A DNA stretch of 64,000 nt from Pseudocercospora fijiensis CIRAD86. Lineage: Eukaryota; Ascomycota; Dothideomycetes; Mycosphaerellales; Mycosphaerellaceae. The translations under genes and the position numbers were made by a program. Below the pieces are notes generated by a model that was given only the letters and a program-made list of their open reading frames with translations, was not told the DNA's origin and ran no database searches. Of the stretch, positions 9,728-19,579 are shown piece by piece; position 1 is the first letter of the stretch; each line of letters begins with the position of its first letter. Location of the stretch: the NCBI RefSeq assembly GCF_000340215.1, contig NW_006921532.1:7605910-7669909 (forward strand). The letters run 5' to 3'.

Positions 9728-10426
9728 TCAGAAATGTAGCCGGTACCTATAGCCGGCAAAACGATGCGAAAATAGGCCTCCTCCTAGGTTAATCTAACGA
9801 CTAAATACAATTTCTAACTAATCCGCTGTAAACCGACGCCGAATTTTAGCTAGCAGCTGTATATCTTTATTTTAAAGAGTAACCCGCTTCGTATAGATAG
9901 TAAGGAGGTTTAAAAGCTTAAGCTCGGTTACGAGAAATGCCTCCGTAGCTTCCTAAAGAGCACTAATCGCCTTAGCCGTAAATCGTATACTAGACCGAAA
10001 ATCTAATGTAATTTCTCGGACGAGTCGCTAGAAGGGAGTCTTAGGGATTAAAAGCTCGGTCCCTCTTTTGTTTTAAAAAAGCCGGATCTAGCGAAGGGCA
10101 ATAGTACCTAGTTTGAAGCGCCGCTTCTTTATCGTCGAGTCCTACCTTATTCCCTTTCTTTTAATAGAAAGATAACTTTTCTTCGCGACAGTCTTTGTCC
10201 GCCTACTCTTTTTAGCCTTCTCCTATCTACCTATAGCCTTCTTGTTTTTCGGTACTGTTTTCCGAGGAACCCCCTTCCTTCGTATATACTACGGAGAGCC
10301 TTACTCTTCCGATATCTCGTTCTCGCTACGGTCTCCCTATACTTAGCTTACTTTACCCTTACCCTTTAGCCTCTAAAGATATTTATCTACGCGTTTAGGC
10401 GACGAGGGTATATCGGTAGGACCTAG
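9728..10426 (-). pseudogene. histone H3-like gene A inside the hAT element
   Basis: The minus-strand frame has an N-terminal tail of roughly 105 residues dominated by Lys, Arg and Ser (RRKGVPRKTVPKNKKAIGR near 10,270-10,210). A full histone H3 fold follows at about 10,130-9,834: KKRRFKLGTIALR, TELLIPKTPF, RLVREITLDFRSSIRF, AISAL, EATEAFLV, LLTIYTKRVTL and NKDIQLLAKI. Stops in the fold lie at H3 Gln positions (PF-stop-RLVREI, SAL-stop-EATEA) or at Trp/Gln-type codons. Unlike gene B there is no intron at the GTVALR position or after the FED position. The frame runs past the usual H3 C-terminus to a TGA at 9,728-9,730. Loop 1 has normal H3 length, but the tail is far longer than canonical H3, so this is a divergent H3 variant. 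The start codon cannot be placed; 10,426 is the upstream limit of the clear frame. Confidence 0.85.
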
Positions 10427-10716
10427 AAATTAATAAGTATATAATCGTAAGGAGACATTAATGCTTCTTACCTTCTAGAACAAATAGTCTTCTATTAAAC
10501 CGCCTTATTAGGTTATCGTTAGATTCGAATAAAGGATAGTAGCTTAAGGAAGGGGAGGCAGCCGGCTTAGGAAGGCCCGAAGAGCCGAATCCTTAAGGTA
10601 TATTTGTCTTTAAGAATATAGGGAAAGGGAAGAAGGAGAGGAAGAGCGAATAGAGAATTAGAAATAGTCCGTAGGTAAGCGGGGTCGGTTGCTATAGCAA
10701 CTAGTCTGTTTAGGTC

Positions 10717-10773
10717 CTAGGAATTCGAAATACATTTCGGATATATACCGGCTATATACGCCGGCTATATTAC
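10717..10773 (-). repeat. probable GCCGGC-repeat intron near the transposase 3' end
   Basis: Starts GTAATATAGCCGGC and ends ATTCCTAG, with two GCCGG motifs. No clear branch site remains, so this intron call is weaker than the others. Confidence 0.4.
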
Positions 10774-12117
10774 CTTATACGTAAACGCTTCGTCTCCTTA
10801 AAGCTGCTCTAAGCCTATATACGTTTCCGCTTCTCGACCTAGTATCGCCTTCTACCTCCGCCCTCCTCCTCTTCGTTATCGCTAATTAGGGTTTCGCTTA
10901 GACTAAATTTCGTATTCTCTTCGCGCTCCTAGGTTTCTTCGATCTTAAGATTTTCTAATTCCTCGATTAACTCCTTTAGTATAATCTTTAGTAACCTGCC
11001 TTAGCGATTCTAGTAGAGGAGATAGTATCGGAATACTATAATAGATTCGAAGGTAGTAGGCGAGTATATTCGATTAAAGCGGCCCTAGTAACGAGCGATA
11101 CTAAAAGACCTCTTATAGCCTATACCTACGCTCGGGATAGCGAGGACGTCCCGAGCGACCGACGCTATCGTTAGAAACTTAGGCTCTAACCGCTGCTATA
11201 TAGCGAGAATATCGTCTCCGAATTCGTTTAGAAGACCGGTAAGATCTAGAGATTATTAGCCCTCTTTCCGAGCCTACGGGTTTATACTTACTCGCGCGCC
11301 GATAGAGATCGAACTCTTCTTTATTTACTTTAGTAGTTGCTTCCTCTTCTGCCTCTACTTCCTACCTACGAAACAGGTATAATATCGGAGCCTTCTAAAC
11401 CTTCTTTTTCTTTATAGGAGCTATATTTAGACTAGTTTCTTTCCGACGCTCGTAGAATATCTTTTCTAGAATAGTCTAGTAATGCTTCGGCTATACCTCG
11501 TCCGCCTTCTATTCCGGCCTCTACTAGTATATATCCTTTTCTACCGGGTTAAGCAAGCACGTAACGCTATAGATATCCCCGAACGAGTTAAAGGTAGCAC
11601 TGTAATATTTATGCAACTTAGTATAGGAGGTGTCTATAGCTTTTGTTATAGCTACTTTCTAGGGAACGCTCTTCTTAGCTAGCTTAGCTACGGTTTCCTC
11701 GAGCTCGTTAAAGAGCTAGTTATAGTACGTAAAGACAAGGTAGATCGTCGGTCCTCGGGTTCTTCTAATCGTAGTAGTAACCTTCGCGTAATGCTTACTA
11801 ATATCGACGAGATACTCTGCTTAGCGCTATTCGGCGGCGGTAAGGCCGAGCTACTTAATACCCTCGGAACTCTAATAGATCTCGAGAGCGGTACGTAAAG
11901 TATATCCCCTCGTAACTATATAGAAAGTCGAATCGAACCGGGTCTTAACGTCTTAGGTAAAACGGAGTAGGCGCTAAGGAGGCCGCTTTTGCTATCGCTT
12001 ATTCTATGCGATATTCTAGGCATCGGTTTTAGGGCGCTCGATTAGGTTCTTTTAAATAGCCTCGAATCGGTTATATCTCTATAAGCTCGAGTTCGTATAT
12101 ATTGCTAGACGACGAAG

Positions 12118-12186
12118 CTAGAGAAAAAGAGTTAGAACTATACTAGGTTGCCGGCTATAGGTGCCGGCTACGGATAAAAGTTATAC
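12118..12186 (-). repeat. GCCGGC-repeat intron in the hAT transposase
   Basis: A 69-bp intron: donor GTATAACT, two GCCGGC motifs, branch-like TTCTAACTC, acceptor CTCTAG. Confidence 0.65.
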
Positions 12187-13141
12187 CTTATATAAAACGA
12201 GAGCGAGGCTCTCTACCTTATCCCGTCTTATTGCTATAATAAGTTTCTCGACTTTCGACTTTGCTTTATCCTTATCTAGGATCTTCTATTAGTCGTCGTT
12301 TAATAGTGCAATTTTAAGCGTCTTAAAGAGGGCTCGGATCGCGATTTGAACTATATAAGCGAGGTAGGGAAACTTCTATAGGGATGCAACTAGTAACGAC
12401 GTCGGCTCCGATTTAATAGGGCTAGGGCTATTAATAGGCTCCTCTTTATCGTTATTATCGTGCGTATTGTCGTGCGTATCCGGAATCGTAGCGAGCTTAA
12501 CATTCGGAAGATTAAGCTAGATTGTAGACCTTATAATCTCCTCTACGTACTCGACCCTATCGATACAATTAGTGATTTTAAAGATATATGCGAGTAAATT
12601 GTATATACAACGCCTTATACAATGTTCGATTATTACTAGCGTTATCCGTAGTAATCGAGATCAGTTTCGTTGTTACGCTAACCCTGTCTATTACCGTATA
12701 GACAAGCTTCGCTATATCCTTACTAGTATAGGAACCTAGAATTTCAGGGAATCCGATTATAAGTTCCTAGAGTTTCTAATCCGAATTAATAAAGTATAGT
12801 ATAATCGAGAGGAAGGAGGCTCTTACAGTCCGGCTTAACTAGCTATTAATAGCAATAGCTACTCGGCGAGTATTACGGAGGATCTCCCGAATGTCGTCTA
12901 ACGTAGCCTCTTTGTTCTTTTCGAACATAATACGCTAGGTTGTCGCGCCGAGAAATAGGGGAGGGTAGTTTATAAGATATAGGTATGTCTTCTATATAGA
13001 CTCCCTTTCGTAGAAGTCTTCCGGAAGACCGTTTGTAGCTAGCATTTCGTTTGCTAGTTACTTAAAGTCTTCGGGGGAGAAATCGGTAGCCTTTAATCCT
13101 AGAGCTTCCTTTAGCGTAGCCTATAATAATTAGCTAGATCT

Positions 13142-13220
13142 CTACGGTTAATTTAGGTAGCCGGAATCTATAGCCGGTAGCTATAGCCGGTAGCTATAGC
13201 CGGCATTTTAGAAGACATAC
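13142..13220 (-). repeat. GCCGGC-repeat intron in the hAT transposase
   Basis: A 79-bp intron with donor GTATGT, one GCCGGC and three CCGGCTATAG-type motifs in tandem with a 13-bp period, and acceptor CCGTAG. The exon reading resumes directly afterwards. Confidence 0.7.
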
Positions 13221-14550
13221 CTCTTTCTAGAACGCTATATCTATATTAACTCTCCTCTCTCCTTAAGATTCCTAATACTGTTTAGAATAGAGATAGTTCG
13301 TAGGCGATAAGTTCCTATCCCCTAGTTTCGGGTATTTTGAGATTGAACCGTAGAAGTTACGGACAATTACTAGTTAACCTTTAAGTCGAGAAGTCGTATA
13401 ACGGTGCAATGCCCCCTCTATAAAGAACTTCTAGAATGTGTCCGTTCGCTCCTTACTCCCCTATCGCATCGAGTACTTCCGGAGTTTACACTCCTTCGAA
13501 CGTAAGTATAAAGGGAACTATATCTTATAGACCTATTAATTAAACTGCTCTATATACTCGGGTTTCTAAAGATACGCCTAGCTAGCCTTTTCGAAGATTT
13601 CCGGGTTAATACTCGATGTTCTTATATCTCCGAACAACCTTCTACTTAGACTCCGTAAAGGTAAGGACTAGGTAGTGGTATCCTGTAATGAATTCCTACT
13701 ACTAGGATTCGGAGAGGATAAATCTAGCCCTAATCGTAGTCTAGGACTCGATAGGCTCGAAGGTGAGTATACGACCTCCTCTCGACGTTGTCGCAATCTC
13801 GCTCGTATACTAGACTGTTTCGACTGTCGTCTCGTTGTTACCCTTCCTAGTATAGCGCCTAGTATATATATAATGTCGGTCGGCATGTTTTAAGGTTTCG
13901 TACGGTAAGGTAAGGACTTAGGAGTAGTAGATATATACTAGTAGCTATAGAGAAACACCCTTTCTTTTATAGCATCGTATCGTTAGGAATAGCTAGGCAG
14001 TAAATAGCTAGCTACCTTTTTTTTTTGTTTCCTAGCTACCTAACTACTAGATTTTTTTTCCTAGCTACCCTAGCTAGCCTAACTACTAGAATTTCTTTCC
14101 TAGCTACCCTAACTACCTAAATTTTGCCTTCTATACGGCGGCTCTCTCCTACTAACGGAACCGAGCTACTATACCTAACGAATCTAAGCTCGTTTTCAGT
14201 CTTAATCTATCCTCTTTCGGTATAAGACACTCGATAAGCAAATGCTTAGGCCGAGTCTAACTACGAAACCTAAGACTAACTAATAGCTCTATTAACTAAT
14301 CCTAATCCTCGAACTCCTTCCGCTTCTTAGTAAAGACCTTAAAGAGCGCTCGAGCTTCTTCGGGTGCCTACGGAGTAGTCGAGATAAAGCCGTATCGCTA
14401 AAATAGGTAATCCTTCGGAGGCTTATATAGAGATTTAGAGAATTCTAACGCCAACCTATCCTACTAGCAGCTTAGATTCCGGATACAAGCCCTCTCTGCC
14501 TTAGTAAAGATTTTATATAGCAGTAGCACTCTACCTTCGAGAAACGCTTT

Positions 14551-14598
14551 CTATTTAACTATTAGTATCTACCGGCTACGAACGCCGGCTATATATAC
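14551..14598 (-). repeat. 48-bp GCCGGC-repeat intron in the basic-protein gene
   Basis: Donor GTATAT, two GCCGG motifs, a perfect GATACTAATAG branch context and acceptor AAATAG, all within 48 bp. Confidence 0.75.
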
Positions 14599-15097
14599 CG
14601 AGTATAGAATAATTACCTATACCCCTTCCTCCTATAGTAACACTTCTACCGTCCTTAGATACCTAGCCCCGATCGCATTAATCGCAAGCTACTTTGCCTT
14701 TATAGACGTAAAGGCTTCGCTCTAATACTAATAAAGAAACTTCTACTCTATATCGAGGATATAAAGACGACTAGTCTCGATTCCAATCCTTGCTAGCTTT
14801 TTATAGTAGCTTTAACTATAATTTTCTAGATTGATAGGACTTATACCTTAGCCCTTTACTAGTATCTCGTCTCTTTAACTATACTCGATCTACTCCTAGC
14901 GCTTATCGTCTATAGCGTTAGGCCCTAAGACTGCACCTATTACTAGATCGATGTATAGTATCTCCTCGCTTTTTTTAGTTCCTTTATTCGTAGTATTAAG
15001 CTCTGTCGCGGTATCCTAAACTCTAGCATTATTGTTCTCGGCTATCTAAACATCTCCGTTACTATCGGTCGTATCGATAGAGGTAGCGGCTATAGGT

Positions 15098-15204
15098 CTA
15101 AATACTATTAGTTAACGTATTAAAGAAAAATATGCCGGCTATAGCTGCCGGCTACGGCTGCCGGCTATAGCTGCTAGCTACGGCCGCTAGCTAGATTGAC
15201 TTAC
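15098..15204 (-). repeat. GCCGGC-repeat intron in the basic-protein gene
   Basis: Donor GTAAGTC, several GCCGGC/CTAGCGGC motifs, branch GTTAACTAATAG, acceptor TATTTAG; 107 bp. Confidence 0.75.
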
Positions 15205-15659
15205 GCTGCTAGAACTTTACGCTCGAAAACTAGCCGCAATTCTTTCCTCCTCTTAGCCTTCTTTTAGGTTGTCTTCTTATTCTAACCTTTACTTTTTTCT
15301 ATAGGCGCTAGCTATCGATAGAATGCCTTATTCCGCGCCTTTCTTCTCTTATCCTTAGCTCTTTTATCCTTATCTATCTTGTCCTTTCTCTCGCGGTCTC
15401 GTACGGAATTCTTCTTCGTAGAGTACTCCTCTTTAGTCTTGCGCTTTTTAGTTAGACGCTTAGGCAAAACAAACTCGCGGTCTTTAGTTCTATCTTCTGT
15501 TTAGCGCGCGGCGCGCTTCTCTCTTACTATTGTAAGGGAAAGGGGCGGGGGCGTAGCGTATAGTAGTTGTTGTCGGTATAGGTATAGAGGAAGAAGTTAA
15601 AAGTATAAGAATGTCGCGAAGCCCTAATTGTTGCCGCCTACGTAACGTTATATAGGTAA

Positions 15660-15985
15660 GCTTTCGCAACTACGGTAACTACGCCCCGGCAATAGCAACT
15701 ACGCCCTAGTAACGGCAACTACGCCCTAGCAACGGCAACTACGCCCTAGCAACGGTAATAAAGCGTAGTAAATACAACCTAGTAACTATTATAGCCGGCA
15801 ATCGTAGCCGGCAGTCGAATAAGAGTGTCCTTGTAGCAAAACTACGCCCTAGTAACGGCAACTACGCCCTAGCAACGGCAACTACGCCCTAGCAACGGCA
15901 AAAGAGCGTAGTAAATATAATAGAGTTACTATTATAGCCGGCAATCGTAGCCGGCAGTCGAATAAGAGTGTCCTTATAGTAAAAC
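15660..15985 (+). repeat. nested tandem repeats at the right end of the hAT element
   Basis: A 20-bp unit (CAACTACGCCCTAGCAACGG) occurs in two blocks. Each block is followed by a shared segment with GCCGGC motifs and TCGAATAAGAGTGTCCTT, giving a higher-order period of about 144-146 bp. Such subterminal arrays are common near hAT ends and may have bound transposase; that role is inference. Confidence 0.8.
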
Positions 15986-16100
15986 TAATACAGTCTCTAG
16001 TTCAAACTAGGAATCTATATAGTTCGAAAAAACTAAACCGGAACTAGGGAGCTAGTTCGCCGCTAAGAAACTAAACTATATACGTTTAGTAGTTCGGAAA

Positions 16101-16120
16101 CCGAACCACTACGGGGTCTA
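16101..16120 (-). repeat. right terminal inverted repeat of the hAT element
   Basis: CCGAACCACTACGGGGTCTA, the inverted copy of the left end, is followed directly by the TSD at 16,121-16,128. The inner flank carries CTTAGCGG/GTTTAG motifs like those inside the left end. Confidence 0.9.
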
Positions 16121-17960
16121 TCTACGATAGAGGCATAGCTAGTAGCTAGGTCTTACTACGGAAGCTATAGTCAATCTCCGGATATACTAGTTCTTCGACT
16201 AGATTACTAGTATCCTTCGCTACCTTAAAGATCGTCTTAATCGCGTTACTAAACACATATATACAAGCTTCGTAGAGCTAGTACATTTCGACTGCTATAA
16301 TAGTATTATTATTGTCGATGTTTTAGATAATGTTCTTAGTTAGGACTAGCTTCGAGCGGTCTAGTATATCCTACGTTAAACCCCTCTCTAGTATATCCTC
16401 GTAGAGAGCGATATACGAGTTAGTAATGTTAACCTATTTATTGTTGTCGGCAATGTCCTATATTAGCGTTAGCAAGTGCTCTAGTATAGTAACTAATATC
16501 TATATACCTAATCCTTCCGCTTTGCTTAGCGATTGAAGTTGTCGTAGTAGATCTACTAGATATATAACTTAGCCTACTCTAAGATCCTTAGCCGCTAAGT
16601 GTTAGCATTCTTCTTAATTAACGCCTAGATCGTCTTATACGAAGGAAGCAGGCCTATACTATATAGGGTATCGATAAGCGGAGCTAGTAGGTTGCTAATA
16701 TATACTAATAGAAGGCTAAGCGACTTTAGTATCTAGGAGGCCCGCTTTATTGCTATTAAATATACTACTATGTATATAATCGTATAGATACGCTTCTATA
16801 TTATGTTCCGCTTGTCCTCGAACGACATTGCTCGCTATACGGTGTCCTTATAGGTATTTAGTAGTATAAAGTCCTTAAGTAGGCGGTACTAATTCGGAGC
16901 GATATTATAGATTATATCGTATATATCGGAGAGACAACGTAGTAGTATAAGGCTGTCTTCTAGCTTATACGCATTAAAGAACTTCTTACTAACTAAGTTC
17001 TTAACCTTAGCTCGTAGCTATATAGCACTAATAAGATGCTCGTTTAGTAGTATATCTTAAACCGCCTATATACGCTTGCGGTAGGTCTTAGTGCCCTCCT
17101 TACTAAACTATATAAATATTATCTTCTCTATTAGCAATTTAAGCTAACTAAGATACTTTATAGCAAGGATATACTTCTACTTTAGCGTACGGCGCTAACT
17201 ACGGACGCTAGTAGCGACAACGAGCTCGCCTTCGTTATCGCCTTCGTTATCGCCTTTATTATCGTCTGCTTCTTCTATCTCGTTAAGGCCGCGCTTACTA
17301 GGCCGCTATATAGGCCGATCGTCGTTATTATTAGAGGCATTGCTAGTATAGCGCTCATCCTCTAACTCGCCCTCGCTCTACGACTCTTTATCTATATTAG
17401 TATCCTCGTCCTTAGTTAGACTATTATTAACTAGCTAAGCGTATATAACATTCCGATTAGCGTTCCTTAGGCGGCGAGCAGACCGCTTAGGCGGTTAGCG
17501 GATAGGCTAGCGTCGAGCAGCTAAGCGGTCTTTATTGCCTAGTATATACTTAGAGTTGTAATAATCGCTATAATACTAGCGCTAGCGGCGGCGGTCTTTA
17601 TCGAATAGACTAGCGAATATAGGACCTAATATATCTAGTAGATCTAATAGATCGGAAGTCTCTCCTAGTAGCGGTAGATCTTCTAAAGTAGCTATTTCTT
17701 TGTCTTCCTCGTCTAGTCGAGGTAGTAAGTCGACGTTTTATTCTTCGCTATAGCGGTCTAGCTTAGAGGTTAGTAGTACTTCTATTAGATAAGATAAGCT
17801 ATGCTAATTATCTCCGCTACGACGATTAAGCTTAGAAGTGTTAGCTTAATTAGTTAAGTCGGAGCCGCTTATAGTGTCGCTTGTACTACTAGTACTAGTA
17901 TTTATTAGCGCTCGAAGTAGTCGACTCGAGTAGCTAGCTAGCTAGCTAGCTAAAGTCGCC
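16121..17960 (-). pseudogene. DUF6589-like gene, 5' half
   Basis: The minus strand from about 17,960 to the hAT junction contains an acidic and Arg/Ser-rich N-terminal part. The core follows, with SYKTI, LIKKNANT and IYYDNFNR (about 16,555-16,530), then a helical block with NSYIALYEDILERGL and VYPEIDYSFRSKT next to the junction. A YDNFN-type motif followed by a GDQLT-type motif is what I remember of fungal DUF6589 proteins. The first 8 bases (16,121-16,128) are the right TSD of the hAT. The frame joins to 6,210 after its removal. Confidence 0.55.
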
Positions 17961-18147
17961 TCCGCTATTTAGCTAGATCTTAATAATAAGAAGTCGTAGG
18001 GGGTTGCTTATTACTACAAAGTTAGTTAGGAATACTAGGTCTACGAGCTCGTAGGTGTTTCGGGTATATTAGGGATAGTATATCTAGAGGCTTCTAAGCC
18101 GCTAGTAAATACTATCGGCAGAGTAGCGAGAACTTAGCACTACTACG
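17961..18147. other. host DNA left of retroelement G1
   Basis: No gene seen. It ends with CTACG (18,143-18,147), the left TSD of G1, and so was once contiguous with 46,109 onward. Confidence 0.6.
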
Positions 18148-18334
18148 TATAAAGGGCTACGCCCTAGGTAGAAAGCGCTAGCCTTAGGCATTCGGCCTAC
18201 GCGACTCTAACCTACTACTTAGCGCTTAGCGTACCGTATAAAACTATTCGGATTTACGTAGATAGACTTAGCTCTTTATCGAACCTATTAAGTCTTATAT
18301 CTAGCATCTACGTACGCGTTGCTTACCCGTAATA
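18148..18334 (+). repeat. G1 5' LTR
   Basis: 187 bp, starting TATAAAGGGC (probably TGTAAAGGGC before RIP) and ending CCCGTAATA (probably TAACA). It matches 45,917-46,103 except for transitions. A tRNA-type primer-binding site probably lies just inside (TTAGGTTCGATC). Confidence 0.9.
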
Positions 18335-18424
18335 TTAGGTTCGATCTTTAATATAGGAAACGCTAAGGTTTGTTAGAAACCCGAGTAAGATAGCTAGGGG
18401 AACGCTGCCCCTACCGTACTAGAG

Positions 18425-19576
18425 ATAACTAGGGACGAGATCTATCGTGCCTTCGAGAGTCTCTATACTAGATAGTAGACGATAGAAGCCTAGCTATAAG
18501 CTACTCGTTCCGCGCTCTAATACGCGGAAGCGTCTCGCTAGCCCGGGCCTCCCGAAGCTAGTTTAGTACGAGACTAGTCTACGAACGAGATCCTAAAGGG
18601 ACTACTAGAAACTCTCTCGGCTTCCGGCTAAAACGTAACGGCGTCCTACGAGTAGAAACTACTATCGTAGGATAGGAAAGCCGAGTCGTTCCGGGACTAC
18701 CTACTACGACTAAGAAGTTCGTACCGAGTTCGTTCCGGGCTAAAACTAAAGCTCTCCGAAGATTACTACTAGGATACTATATACGATACCCTACCGGCAA
18801 AGGAACGCGCTAGGATGCGCTACTTCTAGGAAAGAGGAAGCCTTACGAAAGGAAAGGACCCCGAAGCTTTCTTCTAGCAACTCGAGGACGTCTTCGCGGA
18901 TAGTAACGAAGCTATAAAGGCGCTAGAGCAACTCTAAGCCCTAAGGCACTCCTAGGGACAACCTTAGTACGACTACTAGCTAGAATTCGACGGCCTCCTA
19001 CTAAGCGTAGGTAGAGACTATTAGATAGACGATACGAAAATCGGGTATTTAAAGAATACCTTCTCGAACGCGGCTAAGACCTATACTACCGCCGTACTAA
19101 AGATTAAGGATTACTACCTCTATACGGAGGAGGTCGAGCGGATTATAACGAACCTCGAGTCGATAGATTAGTTTAAACAGGCTACGAAACGCTAGTAAGA
19201 AAGGAAGAAAGAAGTAGCGAGTCCTACGGTCGTTATTCCCCCCTATACGGCCCCTACGACGAACCCGAAGGTCGACTCTAATAGAGACGTAGTTATAAAT
19301 CCCGCTTAAACTAACGCTTCCTATAGAAAGAACCGCGGAGCCTAATAATCGACGGCGGGGAAACCTAGGGCTAAATAGGTCGACTCTATAGAAAGAGAGA
19401 AGCGTAAGGAGAAAAGACTCTACTTCCGCTATAGAGCGAGCGGATACTATATTCGAGATTGCCCGTACGCCCCGCTAGCTTAGCCTACTAAGATTAGTAT
19501 CGCCTTTATATAACCTATTCTAGAGGACGCGGAAGAATAGTCGGACTTAAGTAGTTCCGACTCGGGAAAAGAGTAA
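18425..19576 (+). pseudogene. G1 gag (capsid/nucleocapsid)
   Basis: The frame opens at ATA (former ATG) 18,425 and reads about 383 codons with RIP stops. It includes a gag-like helical region (AESFRDYLLRLRSSYRVRSG, KDPEAFF, LEDVFAD) and near 19,417-19,470 a degraded CCHC zinc knuckle (YFRYRASGYYIRDC), in which Tyr replaces two Cys and the His (TGC to TAC, CAT to TAT). The product would form the particle shell and bind RNA. pol follows in another frame. Confidence 0.75.
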
Positions 19577-19579
19577 CTC

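Larger units (their letters stand above)
10720..13900 (-). pseudogene. hAT transposase (RIPed, several introns)
   Basis: Minus-strand exons give the expected order of hAT features. An N-terminal basic region (about 13,600-13,350; RSKECKLRKYSMR) is followed by the catalytic region (about 13,080-12,560) with RRVAIAINS, the degraded HTSKDIA-type block and LISITTDNASNN, which holds an RNase-H-fold Asp. Next come a TRFDSTFYIVTRGYTLRTAL block (about 11,940-11,880) and the C-terminal dimerisation region (about 11,190-11,030; ARDVLAIPSVGIGY, RSFSIARY, RIYSPTTFESI). The tail is acidic then basic. Introns are visible at 13,220-13,142, 12,186-12,118 and probably 10,773-10,717. Reading continues across them with only RIP stops, so it was a complete transposase before decay. 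It belongs to the surrounding element with 8-bp TSDs. The exact start is uncertain. Confidence 0.85.
14100..15530 (-). pseudogene. decayed gene for a very basic protein in the hAT element, function unknown
   Basis: A minus-strand frame starts at ATA (probably former ATG) near 15,530. The first ~110 codons are dominated by Lys, Arg and Glu (TKKRKTKEEYSTKKN, RDRERKDKIDKDKRAKDKRR), resembling a nuclear localisation or nucleic-acid-binding tail. After a 107-bp intron (15,204-15,098) the frame continues through SYYKKLARIGIETSRLYILD, a 48-bp intron (14,598-14,551) and then ERACIRNLS and RYGFISTTPQAPEEARALF to about 14,100. Only RIP stops interrupt it. No known domain is evident. The gene lies just upstream of the transposase on the same strand, so it is probably element cargo rather than a captured host gene. 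Confidence 0.55.
6211..16120. mobile_element. hAT-superfamily DNA transposon, 9.9 kb, with cargo genes
   Basis: The element is bounded by 20-bp inverted repeats (TAGACCCCGYAGTGGTTCGG at 6,211-6,230 and, reversed, 16,101-16,120) that differ at one C/T position. It has a perfect 8-bp TSD, TCTACGAT. The subterminal ~100 bp also resemble each other. The original end was probably CAGACCCC, changed to TAGACCCC by RIP. Inside are a hAT transposase gene, two histone H3-like genes, a basic-protein gene and an unrecognised plus-strand ORF. The length is unusual: autonomous hATs known to me are about 2.5-5 kb. The element interrupts a DUF6589-like gene, so it is younger than that gene. All coding regions are RIPed. 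Confidence 0.9.

Noticed and set aside
13668..13893. overlapping open frames on both strands
   Set aside because: Both lie within or beside the N-terminal part of the minus-strand transposase gene; low complexity, no recognisable domain.
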